Assembly (NCBI RefSeq): GCF_024158715.1
Contig: NZ_JAMZBC010000004.1
Coordinates: 1 to 53,446 of the forward strand
Direction: 5' to 3'
From: Halomonas sp. 707D7
GTDB taxonomy: Bacteria > Pseudomonadota > Gammaproteobacteria > Pseudomonadales > Halomonadaceae
Length of the DNA stretch: 53,446 nucleotides
Shown: piece after piece, positions 19,102 to 27,450 of the stretch
Position numbering within the stretch: the first letter of the stretch is position 1
Layout of the letters: the number at the start of each line of letters is the position of its first letter
The notes under the pieces: model-generated
What the model was told of the DNA's origin: nothing
Databases searched by the model: none
Seen by the model: only the letters and a program-made list of their open reading frames with translations
Position numbers and translations under genes: made by a program

Positions 19102-19802
19102 GCGATGCCCACCGCTTCAGCCAGGCCGAGCGCGATGGCCTCTACCGCGCCATCTTCGAGCGCCGCGACGTGCGCAGCCACTTTCTGCCCGACCCCGTGA
19201 CCGATGAAGTGCTCGCGCGGCTTCTGCAGGCAGCGCACCACGCGCCGTCGGTGGGCTTCATGCAGCCCTGGGACTTCATCGTCATCGAAAGCCGCGAGGT
19301 GCGTGCCTCGGTCCTTGCACTGTTCGACGAAGCCAACGACGCGGCGGCCAGGCGCTTTTCCGGCGAGCGCCAAACGCTCTATCGCGGCCTGAAACTGCAG
19401 GGCATCGTCGAAAGCCCGCTCAATCTGTGCATCACCTGTGACCGCACCCGGGGTGGCACCCACGTGCTGGGGCGCGACAGCGTCATCGAAACCGATCTGT
19501 TCAGCACCTGCCTGGCGGTCCAGAACCTGTGGCTCGCCGCCCGCGCCGAGGGTATCGGCGTTGGCTGGGTGAGCATCGTCGACCCGGCGAAGCTCGGTGA
19601 GGTGCTCGGGCTTCCAGAGCACGTCTATCCGCTGGCCTACCTATGCCTTGGCTACGTCAGCGAGTTTCTCGACAATCCCGAACTCGAGGCCAAGGGCTGG
19701 CGCTCGAGGCTGGCCCTGGAAGAGCTGGTGCACCGCGATGGCTGGGGGCGGCCCGCTTCGAGCGGCGTGATGGAGCAGCTCGCCCGCGATCAGTCGCAAT
19801 AG
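19098..19802 (+). CDS. bluB: 5,6-dimethylbenzimidazole synthase (BluB)
   Basis: 234 aa nitroreductase-fold flavoprotein. It breaks reduced FMN with oxygen to make dimethylbenzimidazole, the lower ligand of vitamin B12. Family marks are FERRDVRSHFLPDPV at the N-terminus, APSVGFMQPWDFIVI, and the GWVSIVDPAKL segment. No cobalamin biosynthesis gene is nearby, so it would have to work with a pathway elsewhere or with salvaged cobamide. It is coupled by ATGA to the ElaA-like gene and overlaps the convergent hxlR by 13 bases. Confidence 0.87.
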   Translation: MSDAHRFSQAERDGLYRAIFERRDVRSHFLPDPVTDEVLARLLQAAHHAPSVGFMQPWDFIVIESREVRASVLALFDEANDAAARRFSGERQTLYRGLKLQGIVESPLNLCITCDRTRGGTHVLGRDSVIETDLFSTCLAVQNLWLAARAEGIGVGWVSIVDPAKLGEVLGLPEHVYPLAYLCLGYVSEFLDNPELEAKGWRSRLALEELVHRDGWGRPASSGVMEQLARDQSQ

Positions 19803-20179
19803 CGCTTGCGCGCGTCGCAGATCCTGCGGTGATGGGTGTCGGCCCATTCGACCAGGGCCGCCATCGGCGTCATGAACGAGCGCCCGAGCTCGGTGAGCCG
19901 GTACTCCACCTTCGGCGGCACCTCGGCGTAGACCGTGCGCACGATGAAACCATCCTGCTCCAGATGCTTGAGCGTCTTCGAGAGCATCTGCTTCGAAATG
20001 TCCCCGATCTCGCGGCCCAGCTCGTTGAAGCGCAGCGTTCGCACCGCGAGTGCCTCGAGCACCAGAAGGCTCCATTGATCGCCGATGCGATCCAGCACGT
20101 CGCGGATCGGGCAGGACTGGTCGAACGCGTATTCGGTGGTAGAAACAGTGGTCTTGGCCATGAGCGTGGACGTCTCCAT
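19790..20179 (-). CDS. HxlR-family transcriptional regulator
   Basis: 129 aa. An early Cys in DQSCPIRDVLDRIGDQWSLL, then the winged helix with FNELGREIGDISKQMLSKTL and the wing KVEYRLTELGRS, are the HxlR pattern. The Cys of the CPI motif is often a redox or electrophile sensor in this family. Start at 20179 or at 20161 (MAKTT); neither ribosome site is strong. It is divergent from a NAD(P)-binding protein gene with an inverted repeat between them, so it probably controls that operon. Confidence 0.88.
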   Translation of the reverse strand: METSTLMAKTTVSTTEYAFDQSCPIRDVLDRIGDQWSLLVLEALAVRTLRFNELGREIGDISKQMLSKTLKHLEQDGFIVRTVYAEVPPKVEYRLTELGRSFMTPMAALVEWADTHHRRICDARKRYCD

Positions 20180-20254
20180 GGTCAGTCCGTGCTGACCTGG
20201 TCAGGTGAAAGTGACTTCTTGTGAAGCGCGAGAGAGGGGATTATGATCGCTTCA

Positions 20255-20273
20255 AGGTCTTTTTTATAGACCT
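20255..20273. promoter_or_regulatory. Candidate HxlR operator
   Basis: AGGTCT (20255-20260) and AGACCT (20268-20273) form a perfect inverted repeat around TTTTTAT in the divergent hxlR/oxidoreductase region. A second dyad, GGTCAG/CTGACC, lies at 20180-20197 against the hxlR start and could serve autoregulation. Confidence 0.5.
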
Positions 20274-20312
20274 GGTATGTCTTGCAAACCATCACTCGTG
20301 GGGAGGTTTCAA

Positions 20313-20927
20313 ATGGCACAGGTCGCTTTGATCGGCGCCTCCGGTAACGCCGGTGCCCGAATCCTGAAAGAACTCGTCACCCGTGGCCATGAGGTCACGG
20401 CGATTGCCCGCCATCCCGAGAAGATCGCCTCTTTCGAGGGCGTTCAGGCGCTCGCCGGCAATGTCGACGATCGCGCGGCCCTGACCAGGCTGCTCGAAGG
20501 CGCCGATGCGGTGATCAGCGCGGTACCGTTTTCCAACAGCGACCCGGACACGCTGATCAATGCAGTGCGTGACGCCGGCGTCAAGCGCTACCTGGTGGTC
20601 GGCGGCGCCGGAAGCCTGCTGGTCGGCCCCGGCCAGCGCGTGATCGACCAGCCCGACTTCCCCGAGGCTTACAAGCCCGAGGCCTCGAAAGGCGCGGTCT
20701 TCCTCGAGAAGCTCGAACAGGCCGACGATCTCGACTGGACGTTTCTCTCGCCTTCGGCGGAGTTCGTGCCCGGCGAGCGCACCGGCCGCTTTCGCCTCGG
20801 CACGAACGAACTGCTCGTCGATGAGAGGGGTGAAAGCCACATCTCCTTCGAGGACTACGCCATCGCGCTGGTCGACGAGCTGGAAAACCACCATCACCTT
20901 CGCCAGCGCTTCACCGTTGGCTACTGA
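20313..20927 (+). CDS. NAD(P)-binding Rossmann-fold (atypical SDR/NmrA-like) protein
   Basis: 204 aa. The N-terminal nucleotide motif is GASGNAGARIL (GxxGxxG), followed by VTAIARHPEKI, a typical NADP-preferring Arg-rich turn. The segment VKRYLVVGGAGSL and the length fit the HSCARG/NmrA-like NAD(P)H-binding group. The substrate is unknown. GGGGAGG lies 7 bases before the ATG at 20313; a longer upstream reading has no ribosome site. It is 27 bases from the SnoaL-like gene and likely under HxlR control. Confidence 0.85.
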   Translation: MAQVALIGASGNAGARILKELVTRGHEVTAIARHPEKIASFEGVQALAGNVDDRAALTRLLEGADAVISAVPFSNSDPDTLINAVRDAGVKRYLVVGGAGSLLVGPGQRVIDQPDFPEAYKPEASKGAVFLEKLEQADDLDWTFLSPSAEFVPGERTGRFRLGTNELLVDERGESHISFEDYAIALVDELENHHHLRQRFTVGY

Positions 20928-20954
20928 ATCGAAAAAAACGCAAAGGAGTTTGCC

Positions 20955-21428
20955 ATGCCGATGAAAAAGACCCTACTCGCCTCTGCAGCGGTGCTGCTGT
21001 CCACGTCGCTTTCCGGCGCCGCTCTGGCCCAGCCAGGCGAGCGTGACCTGGACATCGAAGAGGCCAACCGCGAGCTGGTCGTCGAGTTCTATGAGCGCTT
21101 CTTCAACGATCATGAAACCGAACAGGCAGGCGAAGTGATCGCCGAGGACTACATCCAGCACAATCCGGACGTACCCGACGGCAAGGAGCCCTTCGTTTCC
21201 TACTTCACCGGCTTCTTCGCGGAAAACCCGGATTCGCGCGCCGAGATCAAGCGCAGTGCCACCGACGGCGACCTGGTCTGGCTGCACGTCCACTCCACCA
21301 ACGGCGACGACGACGCCGGCGAGGCCGTGGTCGATATCTTCCGCGTGGAAGAGGGCATGATTGTCGAGCACTGGGATGTGATCCAGGCCGTGCAGGACGA
21401 GGCTGCCAACGATAACACCATGTTCTAG
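20955..21428 (+). CDS. Secreted SnoaL-like (NTF2-fold) protein
   Basis: 157 aa with a signal peptide (about 1-26, cleavage after ALA). The mature part has the SnoaL-like pattern: LVVEFYERFFNDHETEQAGE, then AEDYIQHNPDVPDGKEPF and a late VDIFRVEEGMIVEHWDVIQ. The family includes polyketide cyclases and many uncharacterised proteins. AAAGGAG precedes the ATG. It is the second gene of the probable HxlR-controlled operon, and a good terminator follows. Confidence 0.83.
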   Translation: MPMKKTLLASAAVLLSTSLSGAALAQPGERDLDIEEANRELVVEFYERFFNDHETEQAGEVIAEDYIQHNPDVPDGKEPFVSYFTGFFAENPDSRAEIKRSATDGDLVWLHVHSTNGDDDAGEAVVDIFRVEEGMIVEHWDVIQAVQDEAANDNTMF

Positions 21429-21465
21429 GGCGCCTGGCGCCAGCGGCGCTTGTAACCCTTGATGA

Positions 21466-21497
21466 CGAAGCCGGGCGCGTGCCCGGCTTCGCGCTTT
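21466..21497 (+). terminator. Intrinsic terminator after the SnoaL-like gene
   Basis: An 11-bp perfect stem (21466-21476 with 21481-21491) and GCGT loop, followed at once by CGCTTTTT. It closes the oxidoreductase/SnoaL operon 37 bases after the stop. Confidence 0.85.
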
Positions 21498-21544
21498 TTC
21501 AATACGACAGGCGTCCATTTTTTCATCAGTGATCAGGACGCCCC

Positions 21545-21664
21545 ATGTCAGATATCATGTCGATCGAACGCCTGGACGCAAAGCTCGCAGAGCGCGACCG
21601 GAACCGAGGGAAAGGCGTCACCTGCATGACCCGCACCTTCACTCACTACGGAGTATCACCATGA
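21545..21664 (+). CDS. Possible 39-aa leader peptide coupled to the LysR gene
   Basis: An ATG at 21545 follows AGGA by 6 bases and opens a 39-codon frame (MSDIMSIERLDAKLAERD at its start). It ends TGA overlapping the LysR ATG (ATGA, 21661-21664). The overlap and ribosome site suggest translational coupling. I recognise no family, and chance is possible in GC-rich DNA. Confidence 0.35.
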   Translation: MSDIMSIERLDAKLAERDRNRGKGVTCMTRTFTHYGVSP

Positions 21665-22572
21665 TCAGTGGCCGCGCGCTTCACTACTTCGATACCGTGG
21701 CGCGGTGCCGCTCGCTGCGTCAGGCAGCGGCGATGCTCAATATCGCGCCGACGGCGATCAGTCGTCAGATCGATCAGCTCGAAGAGCAGCTCGGCGCGCC
21801 GCTGCTGGAGCGCAGCCCCAACGGCATCACCCTGACCGATGCCGGCGAGCTGCTGGCGGCCCAGGCATGCGAGACGCTGCGCGACTTCGAGCGCGTGCAG
21901 GAGCACATCGCCGACCTCAAGGATTTGCGGGTCGGCCGCGTTCGTCTGGGGGCCGCCGAAGGGGTGGTCGCCGGGCTACTGGCACCGGCGCTGGCCGACA
22001 TGGGGCGTGACTATCCCCGGCTGCGCTTCGACATCGGCATCACCAGTGCCGGGCAGGTGGTGGAACGGCTGCGCCAGGGCACGGTGGATATCGGTGTTTC
22101 GTTCTTCACGCCGCGCCATGACGATATCACCGTGCTGCAAAGCGCCTGGCTCGAGCACCACGCCGTGATGCGGGCGGATCATCCGCTGGCAAGCGCAAAG
22201 GAGGTCTCCCTCGAACAGCTTTCCGAGCATCGTGTCATTCTGCCCGACGCGTCGTTTGGCGCGCGCCAGGCGATCGAGCGCAGCGCGCTGCGCGCGGGCA
22301 TCAAGCTATTGCCCTCCTTCGATACCGCTTCACTCGAGACCCAGAAGGCGCTGGCCCTGAACGGCGCCGGTATTCTCATTCTGCCGCCCATGGCCGTGGC
22401 GCGCGAATGCGCGTGCGGCGAGCTCGTAAGCGTCGCCCTCGGCCGCGACGAATTCGAAGCCGCGCGCATGGATCTTTGCGTGTATCGGCATCGAACGCGT
22501 AGCTTCGCCGTCGAGACCTGTGTCTCCCTGTTGAGTCGTTCCATCGAATCGATGAGCTCGCAAAACGTTTAG
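21661..22572 (+). CDS. LysR-family transcriptional regulator
   Basis: 303 aa, normal LTTR length. The N-terminal helix-turn-helix reads LHYFDTVARCRSLRQAAAML then NIAPTAISRQIDQLEEQLG. The effector-binding domain spans about 95-300. GGAGTATCACC precedes the ATG at 21661; the frame extends upstream but without a ribosome site. The next genes on the same strand are a DUF3311/symporter pair, which is a plausible target (for example a carboxylate uptake system), though this is only inferred from position. Confidence 0.9.
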   Translation: MISGRALHYFDTVARCRSLRQAAAMLNIAPTAISRQIDQLEEQLGAPLLERSPNGITLTDAGELLAAQACETLRDFERVQEHIADLKDLRVGRVRLGAAEGVVAGLLAPALADMGRDYPRLRFDIGITSAGQVVERLRQGTVDIGVSFFTPRHDDITVLQSAWLEHHAVMRADHPLASAKEVSLEQLSEHRVILPDASFGARQAIERSALRAGIKLLPSFDTASLETQKALALNGAGILILPPMAVARECACGELVSVALGRDEFEAARMDLCVYRHRTRSFAVETCVSLLSRSIESMSSQNV

Positions 22573-22592
22573 TGTCCACAAAAAGTGGACAC
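22572..22592. promoter_or_regulatory. Perfect 8-bp dyad just after the LysR stop
   Basis: GTGTCCAC (22572-22579) and GTGGACAC (22585-22592) flank five A residues, starting in the last base of the LysR stop codon. There is no T-run. It may be an operator for the symporter promoter, since the following 90 bases are A/T-rich, or a weak terminator. Confidence 0.45.
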
Positions 22593-22716
22593 GAGGTGAT
22601 AAAAATTCAATTATTGTGGTCGCCGGCACTCCTAATGACACAACTCCGGCCATCTCGTGAAGGATTTCAATCACTGACGTTTGCATGACCTCTCTCATGC
22701 AGACAAGGGAACCGTT

Positions 22717-22944
22717 ATGCGACATCCGTTCGTCCTCCCCACCTCCCGCGCGGGGTGGGGCCTGCTTGCCGCCTTCGTTGGCCTGGTGCTGGCCGGCACC
22801 TGGCCGGTGATCGGGCTGTTCAACCGCGCGGCGCTGCTGTTCGGCCTGCCGCTGATGATCGTCTGGAGCTATGTCATCATCTTCGCCTGCGTCGCCGTGA
22901 TGCTGATCGGCAATCGCATCGTCGAGGGGGATGGCCATGAATAG
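22717..22944 (+). CDS. DUF3311-type small subunit of a sodium:solute symporter
   Basis: 75 aa with two hydrophobic helices (about 10-32 and 38-65) separated by a short loop with NRAALLFGLPLMI. Small proteins of this kind are encoded directly before MctP/PanF-like symporters and are thought to assist them. AAGGGA lies 7 bases before the ATG at 22717. The stop overlaps the symporter start, supporting joint synthesis. Confidence 0.75.
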   Translation: MRHPFVLPTSRAGWGLLAAFVGLVLAGTWPVIGLFNRAALLFGLPLMIVWSYVIIFACVAVMLIGNRIVEGDGHE

Positions 22945-24427
22945 CGTCTGGCCGCTGGTGATCACGCTCGGGTACGTCGCCGCTACCATGATGATCGGCC
23001 TGAAGGCCCGGGCCGGGCACCGCATGGATACGCTGGAGCAGTGGGGCGTGGCCGGGCGCAGCATGGGGCCGGTGACGCTCTATCTTCTGATCGCGGCGGG
23101 CAGCGTGAGCGCCTACACCTTCATGGGGGCGCCGGGCTGGGCCTACTCGAAGGGCATCGCGGTGTTCTACGTGGCGGTGTATCTCGCCTACCTGGCGCTG
23201 GTGGCCTGGTACTTCGGCCCCAAGGTGTGGCAATTCGGCGAGCAGTTCGGCCACGTGACCCAGGCCAGCGCCATCGCCGATCGCTATCAGAGCGCAGCAC
23301 TCGGGGGACTTTCTGCGCTGGTGATGGCGGTGGGCTCGGTCGCCTACGCGGTGCTGCAGACCGTGGGCTCCGCCTACATCCTGTTCGTGATGAGCGGCGG
23401 GATGATTCCCGTGTGGCTCGGGGTGATCATCGTGCTGGGCTGCATCGCGGTGTACCTTTTCGTCAGCGGTCAGCGGGCGATCGGGCGCACCAACGCCTTC
23501 CAGGGAGCATTGATGCTGGTGGTCGCCTGGGCGGTGGGGCTCTGGGCGCTGCACAGCGCCACCGGCGGGCTCGACGTGGGCGCGCTGTTCGAGCGACTCC
23601 AGGCGGAGAACCCGGAGTTTCTGACCCTGCCCGGTGCCCGGGGCGACATGAGCTTCAGCTTCTGGACCACCTCGATCATCGTGTCGATGTTCTCGTTCAT
23701 GCCGCCGGTGTGGACCCAGTGGATGTGCGCAAGCTCGGCGCGCACCATCCGGCGCAGCGCCACTTGGCTTCCCACCTACTACATCGTCATCCTGCCCATG
23801 GTGGTGGTCGGCTTCATCGGCATCTATTCGCTGCCGGAGCTGGCCCGTGCCGACACCGTGGTGCTGGAGTACGCCATGGCGCACCTGCCGGTGGTGCTGG
23901 TCGGACTTTTGGGGGCCGGGACCCTGGCCGCCTCGATGTCGTCGAGCGAGCCGTTCATCCACTCGGTGGCGCTCTCGATCACCAAGGACGTGCTGCAGCC
24001 GCTGTTCAAGCTCTCGGATGCGTTCACCGCCAAACTTGCCCGCTGGTGCCTGCTGCCGGTGATGGCGCTGCTCGTCGCGCCGCTGGCGATTGCCGAGCCT
24101 GGAAGCCTGGTGATGATTTTGCTGGTGGGGCTGGGGTTCGCCTCGCAAGTGCTGCCGGCGTTCATCGGCATGTTCTTCTGGCCGCGCGCCTCCAAGCTCG
24201 GGGTCATGGCGGGCATTCTCGCCGGGTTCGCGGTGACCGTGACCTTCACTACGGTGTGGTCGCATCCGCTCGGCATCCACGCCGGGTTCTGGGGGCTCTT
24301 GCTCAACCTGCCGGTGTTCGCCCTGGTGTCGCTGATGACCCCGCCCGCCCAGGCGAGCGTGGTCGAGCGCTTCTTTCGCATCTCGGCGCCGCGCGGCTTT
24401 CGCCGCTCGGGCCGGGCGCTGACTTAA
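22937..24427 (+). CDS. Sodium:solute symporter family transporter
   Basis: 496 aa from the ATG at 22937 (an ATG two codons upstream, at 22931, is also possible but sits too near its GAGGGG site). About 13 hydrophobic helices. SSS features: the unwound first helices with WGVAGRSMGPVTLYLLIAAG and SVSAYTFMGAPGWAY, and the Ser-rich ASMSSSEPFIHSVALSITKD segment in the sodium-site helix. With the DUF3311 partner it resembles monocarboxylate/pantothenate-type uptake systems; substrate unknown. Confidence 0.88.
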   Translation: MNSVWPLVITLGYVAATMMIGLKARAGHRMDTLEQWGVAGRSMGPVTLYLLIAAGSVSAYTFMGAPGWAYSKGIAVFYVAVYLAYLALVAWYFGPKVWQFGEQFGHVTQASAIADRYQSAALGGLSALVMAVGSVAYAVLQTVGSAYILFVMSGGMIPVWLGVIIVLGCIAVYLFVSGQRAIGRTNAFQGALMLVVAWAVGLWALHSATGGLDVGALFERLQAENPEFLTLPGARGDMSFSFWTTSIIVSMFSFMPPVWTQWMCASSARTIRRSATWLPTYYIVILPMVVVGFIGIYSLPELARADTVVLEYAMAHLPVVLVGLLGAGTLAASMSSSEPFIHSVALSITKDVLQPLFKLSDAFTAKLARWCLLPVMALLVAPLAIAEPGSLVMILLVGLGFASQVLPAFIGMFFWPRASKLGVMAGILAGFAVTVTFTTVWSHPLGIHAGFWGLLLNLPVFALVSLMTPPAQASVVERFFRISAPRGFRRSGRALT

Positions 24428-24485
24428 TCCCTTCATCTCGCTCGGCTAGGCTCGAGGGTTCACGTAACGCGACGAGGATCACGTC

Positions 24486-25778
24486 ATGAGCCAGCAGCCC
24501 GCCGGGCGCAACCGCCCGCAACAGGTCATCGAGGCCCTCTACGCCGCCAACGAGGGCTTGCCTGCCGCCCAGCGCCAGGCCCGGTTCGCCCGCATGGCGG
24601 CGTCGCCGGAGCGGTTCTTCCGCATCGCCTCGACGCTCTACTGGCAGGACGCCTGGCACGACTGGCGCGTCGCGCTGTTCGGCGGCTGGCCCGAGACCCG
24701 GACCTGGCTGCACGGCGATGCCCAGGTGGGCGCCTTCGCCGCCGTCTGTCATCCGCACGAGCCGCTGCACTACGGCCTTGCCGGCGTGGACAGCGCGCTG
24801 ATCGGTGATTACCAGCTCGATCTCTGGCGCCTGGCCACGAGCCTGGTGCTGGATGGGCGCGAAAACGCCGGGCTCTCCGCCAAGGCGATCGATAAGGCGC
24901 TGGAGGCACTGGTCGCGGGCTACATGGGTATGCTCGCGGCCCACCGCGACGGCAAGACCGAGGCGCCGAGGGTCAGTGAGCCGCTCAAGGGGTTTCTTAA
25001 CCGCATGGCGGATCGCCAGCGGCCCCGGCGCGCGCTCGAGAAGTGGACCGAGCAGCCCGATGGCCAGAAGCGGCGCTTTCTGGTGCGCCCGGGCAAGCTC
25101 GTCAACCTGCCGGCGGATGTCGCCAGTCAGCTCAAGCGCCTCATCGATAACGACTACCAGCAGACCCTGCAGGCGCCGCCCGGCAAGGGGAGAGACGGGC
25201 TTTTCGCGGTCAAGGACAGCGCCCGGCGCCTGAGCGCGGCGGGCATCGAGCACTATTTCGTGCTGCTGGAGGGTGGCCCCGACGGGGAGCACGACGACGT
25301 GATCCTGGAGGTGAAGGAACAGGTGCCGCCGGCGGCCTTCGCGCTGCTGACCAAGGCCGACCAGCAGGGCTGGCGCAAGCTCTTTCCCAACGAGGGGCTG
25401 CGCCACGCCGCCGCCTTTCATGCGCTCGGCGCCCACAGCGATGCCTACCTGGGCTGGCTGACCCTCAATGATCGGGTGTTCGCGGTACGCCGCCTGCCGG
25501 AGCACCGCAAGGCGCTCGCCACCCGCAAGCTCGGCGCCAAGGCGTATCGCAAGCTGGCGCGCCAGTGGGGGCAGCGGCTGGCCTGGCAACACCTGCAGGG
25601 CGCAGGCGCCCTCAACCGTGGCGATGCCCGTGGGTTTTCCGAGGCGGTATGTCGGCGCCTGGAGGGACACGAGGCGTCCTTCACCCAAGGCGTGACTCGC
25701 TTCGCCCAGGAATACGCCACCTGCGTGGAGCAGGACTACGCGCTTTTCCTGGCGCACTTCATGGCCGAGGCGGCCTAG
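24486..25778 (+). CDS. DUF2252 domain protein
   Basis: 430 aa. The DUF2252 hallmarks are WLHGDAQVGAFAAV (the HGD segment, about residues 76-89), the DYQLDLWRLATSLVL block with paired Asp (about 107-120), and FAVKDSARRLSAAGIEHYFVLLEG (about 239-262). The fold is related to phosphotransferase/kinase-like proteins, with no proven activity. It is soluble with no signal peptide. GAGGATCACGTC precedes the ATG. It stands alone between the symporter and a terminator belonging to the convergent qmcA operon. Confidence 0.85.
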   Translation: MSQQPAGRNRPQQVIEALYAANEGLPAAQRQARFARMAASPERFFRIASTLYWQDAWHDWRVALFGGWPETRTWLHGDAQVGAFAAVCHPHEPLHYGLAGVDSALIGDYQLDLWRLATSLVLDGRENAGLSAKAIDKALEALVAGYMGMLAAHRDGKTEAPRVSEPLKGFLNRMADRQRPRRALEKWTEQPDGQKRRFLVRPGKLVNLPADVASQLKRLIDNDYQQTLQAPPGKGRDGLFAVKDSARRLSAAGIEHYFVLLEGGPDGEHDDVILEVKEQVPPAAFALLTKADQQGWRKLFPNEGLRHAAAFHALGAHSDAYLGWLTLNDRVFAVRRLPEHRKALATRKLGAKAYRKLARQWGQRLAWQHLQGAGALNRGDARGFSEAVCRRLEGHEASFTQGVTRFAQEYATCVEQDYALFLAHFMAEAA

Positions 25779-25813
25779 CGGCCGTCGTCTGCCCGTGGGA
25801 ACACCGGCACATG

Positions 25814-25838
25814 AAAAAGCCGAGCAGGGCGCTCGGCT
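25814..25838 (-). terminator. Intrinsic terminator of the nfeD-qmcA operon
   Basis: On the minus strand an 8-bp stem AGCCGAGC/GCTCGGCT with loop GCCCT is followed by a run of Ts (AAAAA at 25814-25818 on the given strand). It lies 25 bases past the qmcA stop and could also slow DUF2252 transcription from the other side. Confidence 0.85.
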
Positions 25839-25862
25839 GATGTCTTCGGGCAGGGCTTGCGG

Positions 25863-26909
25863 TCAGGGGCCGACGGCGCCACCCACCACGCCGCTTCGAA
25901 ACGCGCTCTGGCGCTCGCCGTCGCGCAGGTGGCGGGCCACGGTGTCCTCCGGCGAGCCCGCCATCTCGCGAAACATGCCCATGGAGCCCAGCAGTGCCGA
26001 GGACTCGTAGGGCACGAATACCCGCTCGCCCTCCTGGGCCATGGTGGGCAGCACCTTGATGTAGCTCTGACCCAGCAGGTAGCCCACCACGGTGCGCTTG
26101 TCCTCTTCGCTTTCGCCGATGGCGCTGAGCACCAGCTTGATCGACTCCTGCTCGCCCTGGGCGCGCAGGATCGCCGACTCCTTGTCGCCCTGGGCGTTGA
26201 GGATGGCGGATTCGCGCTGGCCCTGGGCCATGGCGATGGCGGCGGACTTCTCGCCCTCGGCCTCGGTCACCGTGGCGCGGCGCTTGCGCTCGGCGGCCAT
26301 CTGCAATCGCATGGCGGACTCCACCTCTTCGGGCATGGCGATGTCCTGCACCTCGACCCGCGAGATCTTCACGCCCCACTTGGAGGCGGGCTCCTCCATC
26401 GCCGCCTGGATCTCGTTGTTGACCTCGGCGCGGGATTCGAACAGCTTGTCGAGCTCCATCTTGCCGACCACCGAGCGCAGGGTGGTCTTGGCCAGCACCT
26501 CGACGGCCTGGCTCATGTTCGCCACTTCGTAGACCGCGCGCTTGGGATCGATGATCTGATAGTAGAGCGCGCCGTTGATGCGCACGGTGACGTTGTCCGT
26601 GGTCACCACCGGCTGCCCCGGGAAGTCCATCACGGTTTCGCGCCGGTCGATGCGCGTCTCGTCGGTGGTGATCGCCTGGTACTCCTCGCCGAGCTTGCGA
26701 TAGCGCAGCATGGTGATGGCGCGCGGCTGTTCGATGAACGGAATGATGATGTTGATGCCGCTTTCGAGCACCCGGTTGAACGAGCCGAGCCGCTCCACCA
26801 CCATCACCTCGGACTGGCGCACGATCACCAGCCCCTTGGCGATGATGACGACGCCGATGACGACGACGATCAGGCTGATCAGAAGGCCTGGACTGATGGG
26901 TAGATCCAT
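25863..26909 (-). CDS. qmcA: SPFH/band-7 (stomatin-like) protein, QmcA family
   Basis: 348 aa. One N-terminal membrane helix (about 7-27) is followed by a band-7 domain (VVERLGSFNRVLESGINIII through VRINGALYYQIID and the AVEVLAKTTLRSVVG block) and a coiled region rich in Ala, Glu and Gln with AEGEKSAAIAMAQGQRESAI. Such proteins form membrane microdomain scaffolds. The ATG at 26909 lies 3 bases after the nfeD stop, the standard nfeD-stomatin pairing. Confidence 0.92.
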   Translation of the reverse strand: MDLPISPGLLISLIVVVIGVVIIAKGLVIVRQSEVMVVERLGSFNRVLESGINIIIPFIEQPRAITMLRYRKLGEEYQAITTDETRIDRRETVMDFPGQPVVTTDNVTVRINGALYYQIIDPKRAVYEVANMSQAVEVLAKTTLRSVVGKMELDKLFESRAEVNNEIQAAMEEPASKWGVKISRVEVQDIAMPEEVESAMRLQMAAERKRRATVTEAEGEKSAAIAMAQGQRESAILNAQGDKESAILRAQGEQESIKLVLSAIGESEEDKRTVVGYLLGQSYIKVLPTMAQEGERVFVPYESSALLGSMGMFREMAGSPEDTVARHLRDGERQSAFRSGVVGGAVGP

Positions 26910-26911
26910 GA

Positions 26912-27397
26912 TCAGGGTTCCTTGCGTTGGGCGGGCGCCACCGGCGCCTCGTGGGAAGAATGCGACACCAGGGCGGTCGTGCCTTCGAAGCGCTCGAAGG
27001 TGACCTCGGTGCCTGCAGGAAGCTCGCTGTCGCCACTTTCCAGCACGCGCAGCCGGTAGAAATCGCCGTTGACCTTGATGCCGGTGGCGCCATCGAAGTC
27101 GCGCAGCAGCGTGGTATAGCGGCGACCCTTCTCGACCCCGGTGCCGGTGGTGCCGTAGGCGACCCCCTTGGGGGAGAAGCGCGGGCGGATCACCATCACC
27201 GCGAACGGCACCAGCACCCCGGCGAAGACGCCCATGGAGACCAGTTGCCAGGAAAGCGACAGACCGAAAAGAGTGACCAGCGCGGTGAGCGCGGCGGCCA
27301 CGCCCAGCGCCAGCAGCAGCAGGGCGCCGGAGGCCAGCTCGCCCAGGCTCAACAGCAGGGCCAGCACCAGCCAACCGTAGACCGGATTCCACTCCAT
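26912..27397 (-). CDS. NfeD-family membrane protein
   Basis: 161 aa (short NfeD1b type). Three or four hydrophobic helices in the first 90 residues are followed by the OB-fold domain with YTTLLRDFDGATGIKVNGDFYRL. The partner of the stomatin-like protein encoded directly downstream; together they belong to membrane-domain organisation. The ATG at 27397 is preceded by GAGGAAACGTCT; a longer upstream reading has no ribosome site. Confidence 0.88.
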   Translation of the reverse strand: MEWNPVYGWLVLALLLSLGELASGALLLLALGVAAALTALVTLFGLSLSWQLVSMGVFAGVLVPFAVMVIRPRFSPKGVAYGTTGTGVEKGRRYTTLLRDFDGATGIKVNGDFYRLRVLESGDSELPAGTEVTFERFEGTTALVSHSSHEAPVAPAQRKEP

Positions 27398-27450
27398 AGA
27401 CGTTTCCTCGTCGCGTTGCCGACTGTCGAAGGTTATATACTTGTGCACTT

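Noticed and set aside
22877-24436. A 519-codon minus-strand frame opposite the sodium:solute symporter
   Set aside because: Composition is His/Arg/Gly-rich antisense sequence, and the plus strand encodes a clear membrane transporter.
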